A stretch of 64,000 nt of DNA from NCBI GenBank assembly GCA_963823505.1, contig CAWGLY010000005.1:682001-746000 (forward strand), given 5' to 3'. The notes beneath the pieces were generated by a model that searched no databases, was not told where the DNA came from, and was given only the letters and a program-made list of their open reading frames with translations. A program made the translations under genes and the position numbers. Origin of the DNA: DATHZQ01 sp963823505. GTDB taxonomy: Bacteria > Actinomycetota > Acidimicrobiia > Spongiisociales > UBA5794. Below, one piece after another: positions 27,401 through 36,151 of the stretch. Position 1 is the first letter of the stretch; each line of letters starts with the position of its first letter.

Positions 27401-28294
27401 TCAGAGGCCCCGATCCTGCATCCGCTCCTGGGGCGCCAGGGTGTCGATGTTGATGCCCACCATGGCCTCGCCGAGATTTCGCGAGACCTTGCCGATCTTT
27501 TCGGGATCGTTGTAGAAGGTCGTTGCTTCGACGATCGCCCGAGCCCGCACCGCCGGGTCTCCGGACTTGAAGATACCGGAACCGACGAACACGCCGTCGC
27601 AGCCAAGCTGCATCATCAGCGCGGCGTCTGCCGGGGTGGCGATGCCCCCGGCGGCGAAGTTCACCACGGGCAGCTTCCCGGTTGCGGCCACTTCGCGCAC
27701 CAGGTCATACGGGGCACGCAACTCCTTGGCCGCACCCATCAGTTCGTTGTCGTCCAGCGTCGTCAGCCGCCTCACCTGGGCATTCATCTTGCGCATGTGT
27801 TTGACGGCCTCGACCACGTTGCCGGTCCCCGGCTCGCCTTTGGTGCGAATCATGGCCGCACCCTCGGCGATGCGCCGCAGCGCTTCGCCGAGATCCTTGG
27901 CGCCGCACACGAAAGGCACGGTGAAGTTCCACTTGTCGATGTGGTGCTCGTCGACAGGGGTGAGGACCTCGGATTCGTCGATGTAGTCGACGCCGAGGGA
28001 CTGCAAGACCTGAGCTTCGACGAAGTGACCGATCCGGGACTTCGCCATCACGGGGATGGAGACGGAGTTGATGATCTCCTCGACCTTGCCGGGATCTGCC
28101 ATCCGGGCAACACCGCCGACGGCGCGGATGTCTGCGGGAACCCGCTCGAGGGCCATCACGGCGACGGCCCCTGCGGCTTCGGCGATCTTTGCCTGGTCGG
28201 CGTCGATGACGTCCATGATGACGCCGCCTTTGAGCATCTCCGCCAGGCCGCGCTTCACTCGATCTGTGCCGCGTTCAATGGGTGCGTCGGACAT
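27401..28294 (-). CDS. pdxS: Pyridoxal 5'-phosphate synthase subunit PdxS
   Basis: A 297-residue TIM-barrel synthase making PLP from ribose-5-phosphate, glyceraldehyde-3-phosphate and ammonia. GGVIMDVIDADQAKIAEAAGAVAVMALERVP and the phosphate-binding AAGGIATPADAALMMQLGCDGVFVGSGIF are diagnostic. ATG at 28294 has AGGAG five bases upstream. TACACT about 36 bases upstream could be a -10 box, but no -35 partner is clear. PLP made here is also the cofactor of the TrpB2 and kynureninase-like enzymes further right. Confidence 0.96.
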   Translation of the reverse strand: MSDAPIERGTDRVKRGLAEMLKGGVIMDVIDADQAKIAEAAGAVAVMALERVPADIRAVGGVARMADPGKVEEIINSVSIPVMAKSRIGHFVEAQVLQSLGVDYIDESEVLTPVDEHHIDKWNFTVPFVCGAKDLGEALRRIAEGAAMIRTKGEPGTGNVVEAVKHMRKMNAQVRRLTTLDDNELMGAAKELRAPYDLVREVAATGKLPVVNFAAGGIATPADAALMMQLGCDGVFVGSGIFKSGDPAVRARAIVEATTFYNDPEKIGKVSRNLGEAMVGINIDTLAPQERMQDRGL

Positions 28295-28380
28295 GTCGAC
28301 TCCTGAAATGGTGGTTGAGATCTCAGTGTACAGGGGGCCGATTCCGTGCCGATACACGACAGAGCTGCAACCATGATCTC

Positions 28381-29238
28381 ATGGACCTCCTGGCGTGGGA
28401 AGCCGAGGGCGATTTTGTCATGGTCGGCGACCACCAGGTGTTCGTCGTGGACACCGGTGGGCCTGGTGTGCCGCTCGTGCTGCTGCACGGCTACCCGACC
28501 TCGAGTTATGACTATCACAGGGTCATGCCGGCCCTGGCACGGGGCGGACGGGTCATCGTCCACGACCACCTCGGGTTTGGGCTCACCGACAAGCCGCGAC
28601 GCAACCGCTATTCGCTGATGGACCAGGCAGACCTCGCCCTGCGGCTCTGGCAGCGGCTCGGGGTCACAGGTGCCCACGTCGTCGCACACGACTACGGCAC
28701 GTCGGTGGCCACAGAGCTGCTTGCCCGCCAAGCCGACGGCGCGCTGGATTTCGACCTCGCAGGTGTCACGTTGAGCAACGGCAGCATGCACATCGAGATG
28801 GCGCACCTGCGGACGATCCAGCGGCTATTGGCGGCGCCGATGATCGGCACCGTTGTCGCGGCCGTGGCCACCCGGACGGTGTTTGCCCACAACATGCGCA
28901 GCCTCGTTGTCGATCCTGCCTCCCTCCCCGACGACGACTTGGACGTCATGTGGGAGCTCCTCACCAGGGACGGTGGTCGCTGGGTGCTGCCGAAGATCGC
29001 CGGATATCTCAACCAACGCGTCCACAACTGGGACCGTTGGATCGGGGCGCTCCGCAGGACCAGCGTCCCGGTTCACGTGGTGTGGGGCACCGAGGACCCC
29101 GTCGCCGTCGTCGAGATGGCGCATGCACTGGTCAACGAGATCGCGGACTCGCAGGTGACCTTCCTCGAGGATGTCGGCCATTTCCCGATGCTCGAGGCGC
29201 CAGCAAGCTGGGTCGAGGCGGTGCGCCGAGGAGTCTGA
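28381..29238 (+). CDS. Alpha/beta hydrolase with Asp nucleophile (haloalkane dehalogenase/epoxide hydrolase type)
   Basis: A 285-residue single-domain hydrolase. The oxyanion segment is LLHGYPTSSYDYH; the nucleophile elbow is VVAHDYGTSVATEL, with Asp in place of Ser, as in haloalkane dehalogenases and epoxide hydrolases; the acid is probably in WGTEDPVAVV, and the catalytic His is in VGHFPMLEAP. Substrate specificity cannot be read from sequence. The gene is divergent from pdxS, and ATG at 28381 aligns with the start of the hydrolase fold; no clear ribosome site precedes it. Confidence 0.8.
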   Translation: MDLLAWEAEGDFVMVGDHQVFVVDTGGPGVPLVLLHGYPTSSYDYHRVMPALARGGRVIVHDHLGFGLTDKPRRNRYSLMDQADLALRLWQRLGVTGAHVVAHDYGTSVATELLARQADGALDFDLAGVTLSNGSMHIEMAHLRTIQRLLAAPMIGTVVAAVATRTVFAHNMRSLVVDPASLPDDDLDVMWELLTRDGGRWVLPKIAGYLNQRVHNWDRWIGALRRTSVPVHVVWGTEDPVAVVEMAHALVNEIADSQVTFLEDVGHFPMLEAPASWVEAVRRGV

Positions 29239-29263
29239 CCCGGAAAGACGGCGGGCCGCGGAC

Positions 29264-30889
29264 TCAGTGGACCCGGCTCTCGTGATCAGACCATTCCTTC
29301 TCACGGAGCACGTACTTCTGGATCTTGCCCGTCGAGGTCTTCGGGAGAGCTTCGAGGAACTCGACGGCATCCGGAGCCTTGAACCGGGCGATACGACCTT
29401 TCACGTGCTCGATCACATCTTCTGCTGTAGCAGTCTCCCCCGGCTTCAAGATGACGAAGCCCTTCGGCCGCTCTCCCCATTTGGCATCCGGCACCGCGAC
29501 CACGGCTGCCTCCAGCACTGCAGGGTGGCTCATGATGGCCTGCTCGACCTCGATGGTTGAGATGTTCTCACCCCCGGAGATGATGATGTCCTTCGAGCGG
29601 TCACGCAGCTGGATGTAGCCGTCTGGGTGGTGTACGCCCAGGTCGCCTGAGTGGAAGAACCCGCCGCGAAACGCCGTCGCCGTTGCCTCCGGGTCGGCGT
29701 AGTAGCCCGCCATGACGTTGTTCCCACGCATCACGACCTCACCCATCGTCGCGGCGTCTTGCGGGACGTCGTCCATGTCGTCGTCGACGACTCTGATCGG
29801 GTCCACCATGACGTACGCCACGCCTTGGCGTGCCATCAGCCGAGCTTTGGTGGCCGGGTCTTCGCCGTGCCATTCCTCTTGCACTTCGCACACCGTGTGC
29901 GGGCCGTAGGTCTCGGTCAGCCCGTAGACGTGGACGATCTCCGCGCCGAGCTCCTCCATCTGAGAAATGATCGTCGGGCTCGGCGGGGCACCTGCCGTGG
30001 TCGCCACCAGACCGCCGGGGAACGGCCCCGCTGCGGGGTCGTTGACCATCGAAATCAACACCGTGGGGGCGGCGTTGAGGTGGGTGACCCCCTCCTCACG
30101 GATCAGCCGCCAGATCTCGTCCGGCCGGACCGCCCTGAGGCAGACATGCCGTCCCCCGATGGCGGTCACCGCCCACGTGGTGCACCATCCGTTGCAGTGG
30201 AACATCGGCAACGTCCACAGGTACACGCTGCCGGGGGTGTGGCGGGAGTGGATGAGCTCGCCGAGAGCATTGAGATAGGCGCCGCGGTGGGTGTAGACCA
30301 CGCCCTTGGGGCGCCCGGTCGTACCCGAGGTGTAGTTGATGGAGATCGCCGTGTTCTCGTCTTGCACCGCCCACGGCAGCTCGTCGCCGCCATCACCCGC
30401 AGCGACGAAGTCGTCGTAGGCGACGGCACCATCCGGGATACCGAGACCCGCATCGTCGACCGTTACCACTGTGGCGACGCCCGCCGCCGCCACATGATCG
30501 GCCACGACCGGATACAACTCGGTGTCGACGACCAACAGTCGTGCTCCCGAATGGCGCAGGATGTATTCGATCTCGTGTCCAGACAGCCGCGTGTTGATCG
30601 CAACCAGCACGGCACCCGCCAGCGGCACGGCGAAATGTGCGATGAGCATCTCGGGGATGTTGGGACAGAGGTAGGCAACCCGGTCGCCGTCCTCGACTCC
30701 TGCGGCCCGCAGCGCCCGCGCCATGCGCATCGCGGCGTCCGCCATCTCGGCGTACGTGGTGCGGCGTTCACCATGGACGATCCCGGTCTTGTTCGGATAG
30801 ACGATCGATGCCCGCTCGAGGAACGACAGCGGGGTGAGCGGCGTGTAGTTGGCGCCGGGAACAGGCGCCATCACAGGCTCAGCCGCCAT
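29264..30889 (-). CDS. AMP-dependent acyl-CoA synthetase (AlkK/DmdB-like)
   Basis: A 541-residue ligase that activates a carboxylic acid to its CoA thioester. NYTSGTTGRPKGVVYTHRGAYLNAL is the P-loop; VYGLTETYGPHTVCE, FHSGDLGVHHPDGYIQLRDRSKDIIISGGENIS and the final LPKTSTGKIQKYVLRE (catalytic Lys) follow. The pattern around LPMFHCNGWCTTWAVTAIGG resembles medium-chain and methylmercaptopropionate ligases. ATG at 30889 overlaps the upstream hydratase gene by 11 bases; a second ATG at 30871 is also possible. The pair with the hydratase gene suggests fatty or short-chain acid use. Confidence 0.87.
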   Translation of the reverse strand: MAAEPVMAPVPGANYTPLTPLSFLERASIVYPNKTGIVHGERRTTYAEMADAAMRMARALRAAGVEDGDRVAYLCPNIPEMLIAHFAVPLAGAVLVAINTRLSGHEIEYILRHSGARLLVVDTELYPVVADHVAAAGVATVVTVDDAGLGIPDGAVAYDDFVAAGDGGDELPWAVQDENTAISINYTSGTTGRPKGVVYTHRGAYLNALGELIHSRHTPGSVYLWTLPMFHCNGWCTTWAVTAIGGRHVCLRAVRPDEIWRLIREEGVTHLNAAPTVLISMVNDPAAGPFPGGLVATTAGAPPSPTIISQMEELGAEIVHVYGLTETYGPHTVCEVQEEWHGEDPATKARLMARQGVAYVMVDPIRVVDDDMDDVPQDAATMGEVVMRGNNVMAGYYADPEATATAFRGGFFHSGDLGVHHPDGYIQLRDRSKDIIISGGENISTIEVEQAIMSHPAVLEAAVVAVPDAKWGERPKGFVILKPGETATAEDVIEHVKGRIARFKAPDAVEFLEALPKTSTGKIQKYVLREKEWSDHESRVH

Positions 30890-31673
30890 CGGTCGATCCG
30901 CGCCGCGACCACACCGCCGGGCGCTTCTCCAGGAACGCACCCATACCTTCCTGGGCGTCCTGGATCTCCGCATTCCGCGCCATGACGTCCTTGGTGTAGC
31001 TGTATGCGTCCGCCTCGCTGAGCTCGACCTGGCGGTAGAAGGCCTCCTTGCCGAGCCCGATCGTGACCGGGCTGAAGCGCGTGACGCTTGCCACGAGATC
31101 CGCCACCGCGGCGTCGAGGCCTCCTTCGGGAACGACGACGTTGACGAGGCCCCACGCTTGGGCCGTCGCCGCTGTGATCGGCTCGCCGGTCAGCAGCATC
31201 TGCATCGCCCGTTTTCTGCCCACTGCCCGCGAGATGGGCACCATCGGCGTCGAGCAGAAGAGACCGATCTTGACCCCTGGGGTGGCAAACCGGGCGGACT
31301 CCACAGCCACGACGAGGTCGCAAGAGGCGACGAGCTGGCAGCCGGCGGCAGTGGCGATGCCGTGCACCTGCGCAATCACCGGCTGTGGCACCCGATGGAT
31401 CGTCTCCATCATGACGGTGCACACGTCGAAGAGCTTGGCGTAGAAGGAGGGGTCACGATCGATCATCTCGCCGAGGTCGTGGCCGGCACAGAAGGCGGGT
31501 CCGGCACCCTTGATGACGATGGCCTGTACGTCCGGCTCGGTGCCGAGCTGCGTCAGCGCTGCAGTGGCTTCGGTCATCAGGTCGAGGCTCAGCGCGTTGC
31601 GTCGATCGGGACGGTTCAACGTCAGCTCCGCCACGGGTCCCGACCTCGCAACAAGGATGTGTTCGTTCTTCAT
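30879..31673 (-). CDS. Enoyl-CoA hydratase/isomerase family protein (ECHDC3-like)
   Basis: A 264-residue crotonase-fold protein. The oxyanion segments are AFCAGHDLGEM and GIATAAGCQLVASCDLVVA. The stretch ATPGVKIGLFCSTPMVPISRAVGRKRAMQMLLTG resembles the ECHDC3 branch of the superfamily, in which the classical hydratase glutamates are not obvious, so the reaction is uncertain. ATG at 31673 has GAGG five bases upstream and is preferred over the GTG two codons earlier. It is followed by the overlapping acyl-CoA synthetase. Confidence 0.85.
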   Translation of the reverse strand: MKNEHILVARSGPVAELTLNRPDRRNALSLDLMTEATAALTQLGTEPDVQAIVIKGAGPAFCAGHDLGEMIDRDPSFYAKLFDVCTVMMETIHRVPQPVIAQVHGIATAAGCQLVASCDLVVAVESARFATPGVKIGLFCSTPMVPISRAVGRKRAMQMLLTGEPITAATAQAWGLVNVVVPEGGLDAAVADLVASVTRFSPVTIGLGKEAFYRQVELSEADAYSYTKDVMARNAEIQDAQEGMGAFLEKRPAVWSRRGSTDGG

Positions 31674-31724
31674 GATCACCTCATCGAGTCCGCAGGGCGA
31701 GTGTACCGAGCGGCGCCGTTCCGT

Positions 31725-32765
31725 TCAGCGGCCGGCGATCGCGTCTTCGTAAGCGGCGAGATAGTGATCGAGAACGACCGTGCGGTCGTACCGTTCGGCG
31801 CGTCCCCTCGCCGCAACACGGAGACGCTGCGCCCGCACCGGATCCTCCAGGAGGCGGCGCAGCGCCCACCCGACACCATCGCTGTCCCCCGGCTTGACCA
31901 AGATGGCGGCATCTCCCGCGACGTGGACGAAGCCGGGAATCGCCGAAGCAACCACGGCGCATCGGGCAGCCATCGCCTCCACGACCACGATGCCGAAGCT
32001 CTCCCCACCCAGGTTCGGCATGCATGCAATCCCCGCACCCGCGAGCGCGATTCGCTTGTGCTCCTCGTCCACCCTCCCGAGGAACCGAGCCCCCGGCGGT
32101 GCGTCGACGCCAGGATCGGACCCGATGATCACCAGCTCGGCACCGGCCACCCCGGCGTGCACGTCGCCCCATGCGTCGAGCAAGACCGTGAGGCCCTTTC
32201 GGGGCTCGTCACGACCGACAAAGACCACCCGGTTGGGGTGCTTCTCGACGACAGGGAACAGGTTGATGTCGAGGCCGTTCGGGATCGTGCGCACCGCTGC
32301 CGCCTCGCCGACGGCTCTGGCGGCGACCGGAGATACTGCGGTGACGACGGCCGCCCGCTGCATCACCTTTGCGACGTTGCGCCTGCCGAGCCGGTACGCC
32401 CGCTGCGCCAGCACCGACGGTGCAGCATGGAACGTCGCAACGATCGGAGATCGGGAACGGAGCATCGCCGCGATCGAAACCAGCGGCATGAGCGGCTCGT
32501 GCACGTGGACCACATCGACGCCGGACACGGCGGCAGCAACGCGGTCCATGACCTCAGGGCTCAAGGCCAGCGGCACATCGGACCCGTTGGCGCGCAGTAC
32601 CCTCGTCGGTCCGACGAGAACCGCATCGTCCGGACCGGTCGATCCAGGCCCGACGATGACGGTGTCGTGCCCGGCGTCTCGCAGCCAGTCGGAGATCTTG
32701 ATCACCTGATCCTGGACGCCCCCGAACCGGCCGAGGTCATACGGACATACGAGAGCAACCTTCAT
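31725..32765 (-). CDS. pimA: GT4 glycosyltransferase, probable phosphatidylinositol mannosyltransferase PimA
   Basis: A 346-residue GT-B enzyme. It starts MKVALVCPYDLGRFGGVQDQV, the PimA-type N-terminus with the glycine-rich acceptor/donor loop; HVHEPLMPLVSIAAM and the EX7E segment GGESFGIVVVEAMAARCAVVAS are donor-site signatures. It should transfer mannose from GDP-mannose to phosphatidylinositol. Context supports this: ATGA overlap with a PatA-like acyltransferase, itself overlapping a phosphatidylinositol phosphate synthase gene. Confidence 0.9.
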   Translation of the reverse strand: MKVALVCPYDLGRFGGVQDQVIKISDWLRDAGHDTVIVGPGSTGPDDAVLVGPTRVLRANGSDVPLALSPEVMDRVAAAVSGVDVVHVHEPLMPLVSIAAMLRSRSPIVATFHAAPSVLAQRAYRLGRRNVAKVMQRAAVVTAVSPVAARAVGEAAAVRTIPNGLDINLFPVVEKHPNRVVFVGRDEPRKGLTVLLDAWGDVHAGVAGAELVIIGSDPGVDAPPGARFLGRVDEEHKRIALAGAGIACMPNLGGESFGIVVVEAMAARCAVVASAIPGFVHVAGDAAILVKPGDSDGVGWALRRLLEDPVRAQRLRVAARGRAERYDRTVVLDHYLAAYEDAIAGR

Positions 32766-33646
32766 CCGGCTGCCTTGTCCGACGGCCAGTTCGGCTGGAA
32801 CAGGTGCCACTGCACGGGATCCCGGCGAATCAACTCTTCCAGCGCTCTGGCGTAGTTCTGCGTGCCGGCGGCGATGCGGTCGGTCCGGCTGGGCAGATCC
32901 GGGATTTCGACGGGAGCCAGGACGATGAAGTCGTGTCCCCTGCCCTTGCGGAAGTAGCAGCCGACGGGCAGCAGCGCCGCCCCGGTCTTGTCGGCAAGGG
33001 CCACGGGGCCCGCGGGCAGCGTGGTGCGCTCCCCGAAGAACTCCACCTGGATACCCCTCCCGCTGAGATCTCGATCCGAGAGCAGAGCGACCGCACCGCC
33101 TTCCTTCAGCCGGGTGAGCAGGCGGGCCGTCGACGAACGGTCGTTCCCAACGATCACGACTTCAATGCCCAGCGCTGCCCTCGTCTTCAGAAACCAATCC
33201 ACTATGCGTTGGTTGTTGAGTGCTTCCGCCGCAGCGAGCATCGGAGCACCGAGGCTTGCCGCCGCCGGACCGGCCATCTCCCAGTTCCCCAGATGCGGCA
33301 GCGCAACAATCACTCCCGATCCACGAGCTATCGCATCCGTGATGCGCTCGGGGTGGTGCACCTCGGAGTTCTCCAAGATCTCCTGCTGCCGGCGTTGCCT
33401 GACCCAGAAGACTTCGGCCCAATACCGCCCGTAGCTGGAGAACATCGCCCGCACCCTTGCATCCGTCGCGGCCTGCGCTCCGACTACTCGCGCCAGGTTC
33501 TTGCGCACCAGCTCACGCTTGCTTTTGGCGAAGAACCACCAGGCTTTCCCGCCGTTTACCCCCAACCATCGGACGGCGGGCTCCGGAAGCGCACCCATGA
33601 TCCCGCCGGCGAGGCGATATGCGAGATACGTGGCGAGCTGATTCAC
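32762..33646 (-). CDS. Lauroyl/myristoyl acyltransferase family, probable PIM acyltransferase
   Basis: A 294-residue LpxL/HtrB-fold membrane-associated acyltransferase. The HxxxxE catalytic motif is ALPHLGNWEMAG; ALLSDRDLSGRGIQVEFFGE and AAGTQNYARALEELIRRDPVQWHLFQPNW are family segments. In an actinomycetote, between pgsA and pimA, it is best read as the PatA-type enzyme acylating the mannose of PIM1/PIM2. GTG at 33646 overlaps the pgsA stop (GTGA). Confidence 0.88.
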   Translation of the reverse strand: MNQLATYLAYRLAGGIMGALPEPAVRWLGVNGGKAWWFFAKSKRELVRKNLARVVGAQAATDARVRAMFSSYGRYWAEVFWVRQRRQQEILENSEVHHPERITDAIARGSGVIVALPHLGNWEMAGPAAASLGAPMLAAAEALNNQRIVDWFLKTRAALGIEVVIVGNDRSSTARLLTRLKEGGAVALLSDRDLSGRGIQVEFFGERTTLPAGPVALADKTGAALLPVGCYFRKGRGHDFIVLAPVEIPDLPSRTDRIAAGTQNYARALEELIRRDPVQWHLFQPNWPSDKAAG

Positions 33647-34236
33647 GCGTCGAGCTGCTGCCAGGTCCTGCGGATTCGCTGCCCCACCGTGAAGCCCGAC
33701 AACACCACGAAGATCCAGAGCACTACGAGCAACACCGTCGAGCCGCCCACGATGCCGGTGATCAGAATCCCCACAACGATGAGAATCATGCGCTCGGCAC
33801 GTCCCATCCAGCCACCCCGACCCTCGGCGCCCCAGCTTTCGGCCTTTGCCCGCACATAGGGGGTGAGCAGCGAGAAGGCGAGACCGAACAGGCAGAGCAT
33901 CAAGGCCGTCTCGTCCGTCCGCACGCTGAATGCCAGACCGGCAAAGACGGCTACCTCGCCAAAGCGGTCGGACATCGTGTCGATGAAGGCGCCGCGGATC
34001 GACGCAGTTTGCTGGTAGCGGGCCAGAGGCCCGTCGAGGGCATCGAGGAGCGCACCGATGCCCGCGACGACAGCACCCCAGACGTACTCATCGACTGCGA
34101 TGAGCCATGCGCCTGCGACGGTGACGACGAGACCTGCGATGGTGACGATGGTTGGCGTGAGCCGCGCCTTGGACAAACCGACGGCGATCGGGTCCAGAAT
34201 GGGTGCGATCCGGCTCCTACCCCTGAGGTCGAGCAC
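33643..34236 (-). CDS. pgsA: CDP-alcohol phosphatidyltransferase, probable phosphatidylinositol phosphate synthase
   Basis: A 197-residue, about six-helix membrane enzyme with an intact CDP-alcohol motif: DALDGPLARYQQTASIRGAFIDTMSD, giving D-x2-D-G-x2-A-R-x8-G-x3-D-x3-D. It probably joins CDP-diacylglycerol to inositol-3-phosphate, the entry to PI and PIM synthesis. GTG at 34236 (VLDLRGRSRIAP) is chosen because GGAGGAG sits six bases before it; an in-frame GTG at 34269 lacks such a site. It heads the pgsA-patA-pimA operon. Confidence 0.9.
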   Translation of the reverse strand: MLDLRGRSRIAPILDPIAVGLSKARLTPTIVTIAGLVVTVAGAWLIAVDEYVWGAVVAGIGALLDALDGPLARYQQTASIRGAFIDTMSDRFGEVAVFAGLAFSVRTDETALMLCLFGLAFSLLTPYVRAKAESWGAEGRGGWMGRAERMILIVVGILITGIVGGSTVLLVVLWIFVVLSGFTVGQRIRRTWQQLDA

Positions 34237-34351
34237 TGGAGACTCCTCCTTCGGGCGGAAAGCTACCACGGATAGAGCCAGCCGAGCCGACGGCTACAGT
34301 AGGCCGCGCCGGACGCGGGCCGGCACTCCCGACCGAAAGGGCTACACATCG

Positions 34352-35641
34352 ATGAGTGACGGCGCAACTTTGAGCCTCGACGGCGAGGGCTTCGGCCTCG
34401 AACTCGTCACGCCATCGGTTGGCAGCACGGGCCTCGATATCACGCAGCTCAGGTCCAATCACGGTTACGTCACGTACGATCCCGGTTTCGGCAACACGGC
34501 CAACACCAAGAGCGCCATCACCTACGTCGACGGTGGGGCCGGCCTGCTGAGCCATCGTGGCTACCGCATCGAAGACCTCGCCGAACAGTGCACCTTCCTC
34601 GAAGTTGCGTACCTGCTGCTCTTCGGGAACCTCCCGACAGCACTGCAGCTGGAGGAGTGGACCCTGTCGATCCAACGCCACACGCTCCTGAGCGAAGAGA
34701 TGAAGCGGTTCTTCGATGCGTTCCCCAGGAGCGCGCACCCGATGGCGATCCTGTCGTCGGCAACCAATGCCATCTCGACGTTCTACGAGGAGTACACCAA
34801 CCCGAAGGACCCCGAAGCGGTCATCGAGAGCGCAAAGCGGCTCATTGCCAAGATGCCGACCGTCGCAGCCTGGGCCTACAAGAAGTCCGTCGGCCAGGCG
34901 TACATGTACCCGCACAACGACCTCAACTACGTGGAGAACTTTCTCCACATGATGTTTGCGCTGCCAGTGGAGAAGATGGAGGTCGACCCGGTCATCTCCC
35001 GAGCCCTCAATGTGCTGTTGATCCTGCACGCAGACCATGGCCAGAACTGCTCAACTGCCACCGTGCGGTTTGTGGGCTCCAGTCAAGCCAATCTCTTCGC
35101 CTCGGTCGCCGCAGGGATGAACGCGCTGTGGGGCCCGCTGCACGGCGGCGCCAACCAGGCGGTGGTCGAGATGCTGCAGCAGATCCACGACGACCCCGAC
35201 GCCACAGTCGCCACCGCGGTCGCTCGGGCCAAAGACCGGGACGACCCGTACCGTCTGATGGGTTTCGGCCACCGGGTCTACAAGAATTACGACCCGCGTG
35301 CCCGCATCCTCAAGTCCTTCGCCGACGACGTCCTCAACCGTGTCGGCGCCGGGGATCCACTGCTCGAGATCGCCAACGAGCTCGAGGCGACGGCGTTGGC
35401 GGATGACTACTTCGTGAGCCGCAACTTGTATCCGAATGTCGACTTCTACTCCGGTCTGATCTTCAGGGCGCTCGGCTTCCCTGTGCGGATGTTCACCGTG
35501 CTGTTCGCCATCGGCAGGCTCCCCGGGTGGATCGCCAACTGGAAAGAGATGCACGAGGACCCGACAACGAGGATCAGCCGACCCCGCCAGATCTACACAG
35601 GCGATTCCGACCTCGAGTTCGTCTCGATCGACCAGCGGTAA
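34352..35641 (+). CDS. gltA: Citrate synthase
   Basis: A 429-residue type II-length citrate synthase. Active-site histidines are visible in LILHADHGQNCSTATVRF, WGPLHGGANQAV and MGFGHRVYKNYDPRAR, and the catalytic Asp is in NVDFYSGLIFRALG. ATG at 34352 has AAAGGG about ten bases upstream; the frame is open further left only by overlap with pgsA. A TACAGT box (34295-34300) could be its -10. It is divergent from the PIM operon. Confidence 0.96.
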   Translation: MSDGATLSLDGEGFGLELVTPSVGSTGLDITQLRSNHGYVTYDPGFGNTANTKSAITYVDGGAGLLSHRGYRIEDLAEQCTFLEVAYLLLFGNLPTALQLEEWTLSIQRHTLLSEEMKRFFDAFPRSAHPMAILSSATNAISTFYEEYTNPKDPEAVIESAKRLIAKMPTVAAWAYKKSVGQAYMYPHNDLNYVENFLHMMFALPVEKMEVDPVISRALNVLLILHADHGQNCSTATVRFVGSSQANLFASVAAGMNALWGPLHGGANQAVVEMLQQIHDDPDATVATAVARAKDRDDPYRLMGFGHRVYKNYDPRARILKSFADDVLNRVGAGDPLLEIANELEATALADDYFVSRNLYPNVDFYSGLIFRALGFPVRMFTVLFAIGRLPGWIANWKEMHEDPTTRISRPRQIYTGDSDLEFVSIDQR

Positions 35642-35647
35642 GCCGGC

Positions 35648-36151
35648 TCAGAGCTCGCCTTCAGGCACCGCCTCGTCGTACTGCTCCACGACCTCGCCGC
35701 TGACGCCGTCGACCCTCACGAGGCCGCGCCGCGTGGGTGGGTCGTCGCTGGAGAACACCAGAACGTTCCAAATGGGACGCGCCCGCCAGCCGTAGAAGCC
35801 GACGCTCGCCGACGCGTGACCCACGGGGAAGCCGATGGCACGATTCGCCGCTTCGAGGGCGGCGCCCTCCCTCACCTCGAGATGCCAACCGGCCACCACG
35901 TTGTAGATGGCGATGGCCAGCAGGGCGGCAACCGTGAGCCACATCCCTGCGGGGAGCCCCAAGCCGATCGTGACGGCGACAAGGCCGGCACCGGCGGCGT
36001 ACACCACGGCGGCACGTTTGCGTCGTGCAGGGTCGGGGACGGTATAGGCGAAGGTGTCGAGCGCACCGGCGTCGAGGTCCTCTGGCAGGCCCGCAGCGGC
36101 AGCAACCTCTTCCGGGATCTCGATCCCGCGGCCGGTTCGCTCGTCGCTCAC
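35648..36151 (-). CDS. Two-helix membrane protein of unknown function
   Basis: A 167-residue protein not recognised. An acidic cytoplasmic-looking head (EIPEEVAAAAGLPEDLDAGALDTFAYTVPDPARRKRAA) precedes two adjacent membrane segments (VVYAAGAGLVAVTIGLGLP and WLTVAALLAIAIYNVVAGW), then a soluble C-terminal domain of about 80 residues with GFYGWRARPIWNVLVFSSDDPPTRRGLVRVDG. GTG at 36151 overlaps the stop of the large MMPL exporter gene (GTGA), so it may assist that transporter. It converges with gltA, 6 bases apart. Confidence 0.75.
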   Translation of the reverse strand: MSDERTGRGIEIPEEVAAAAGLPEDLDAGALDTFAYTVPDPARRKRAAVVYAAGAGLVAVTIGLGLPAGMWLTVAALLAIAIYNVVAGWHLEVREGAALEAANRAIGFPVGHASASVGFYGWRARPIWNVLVFSSDDPPTRRGLVRVDGVSGEVVEQYDEAVPEGEL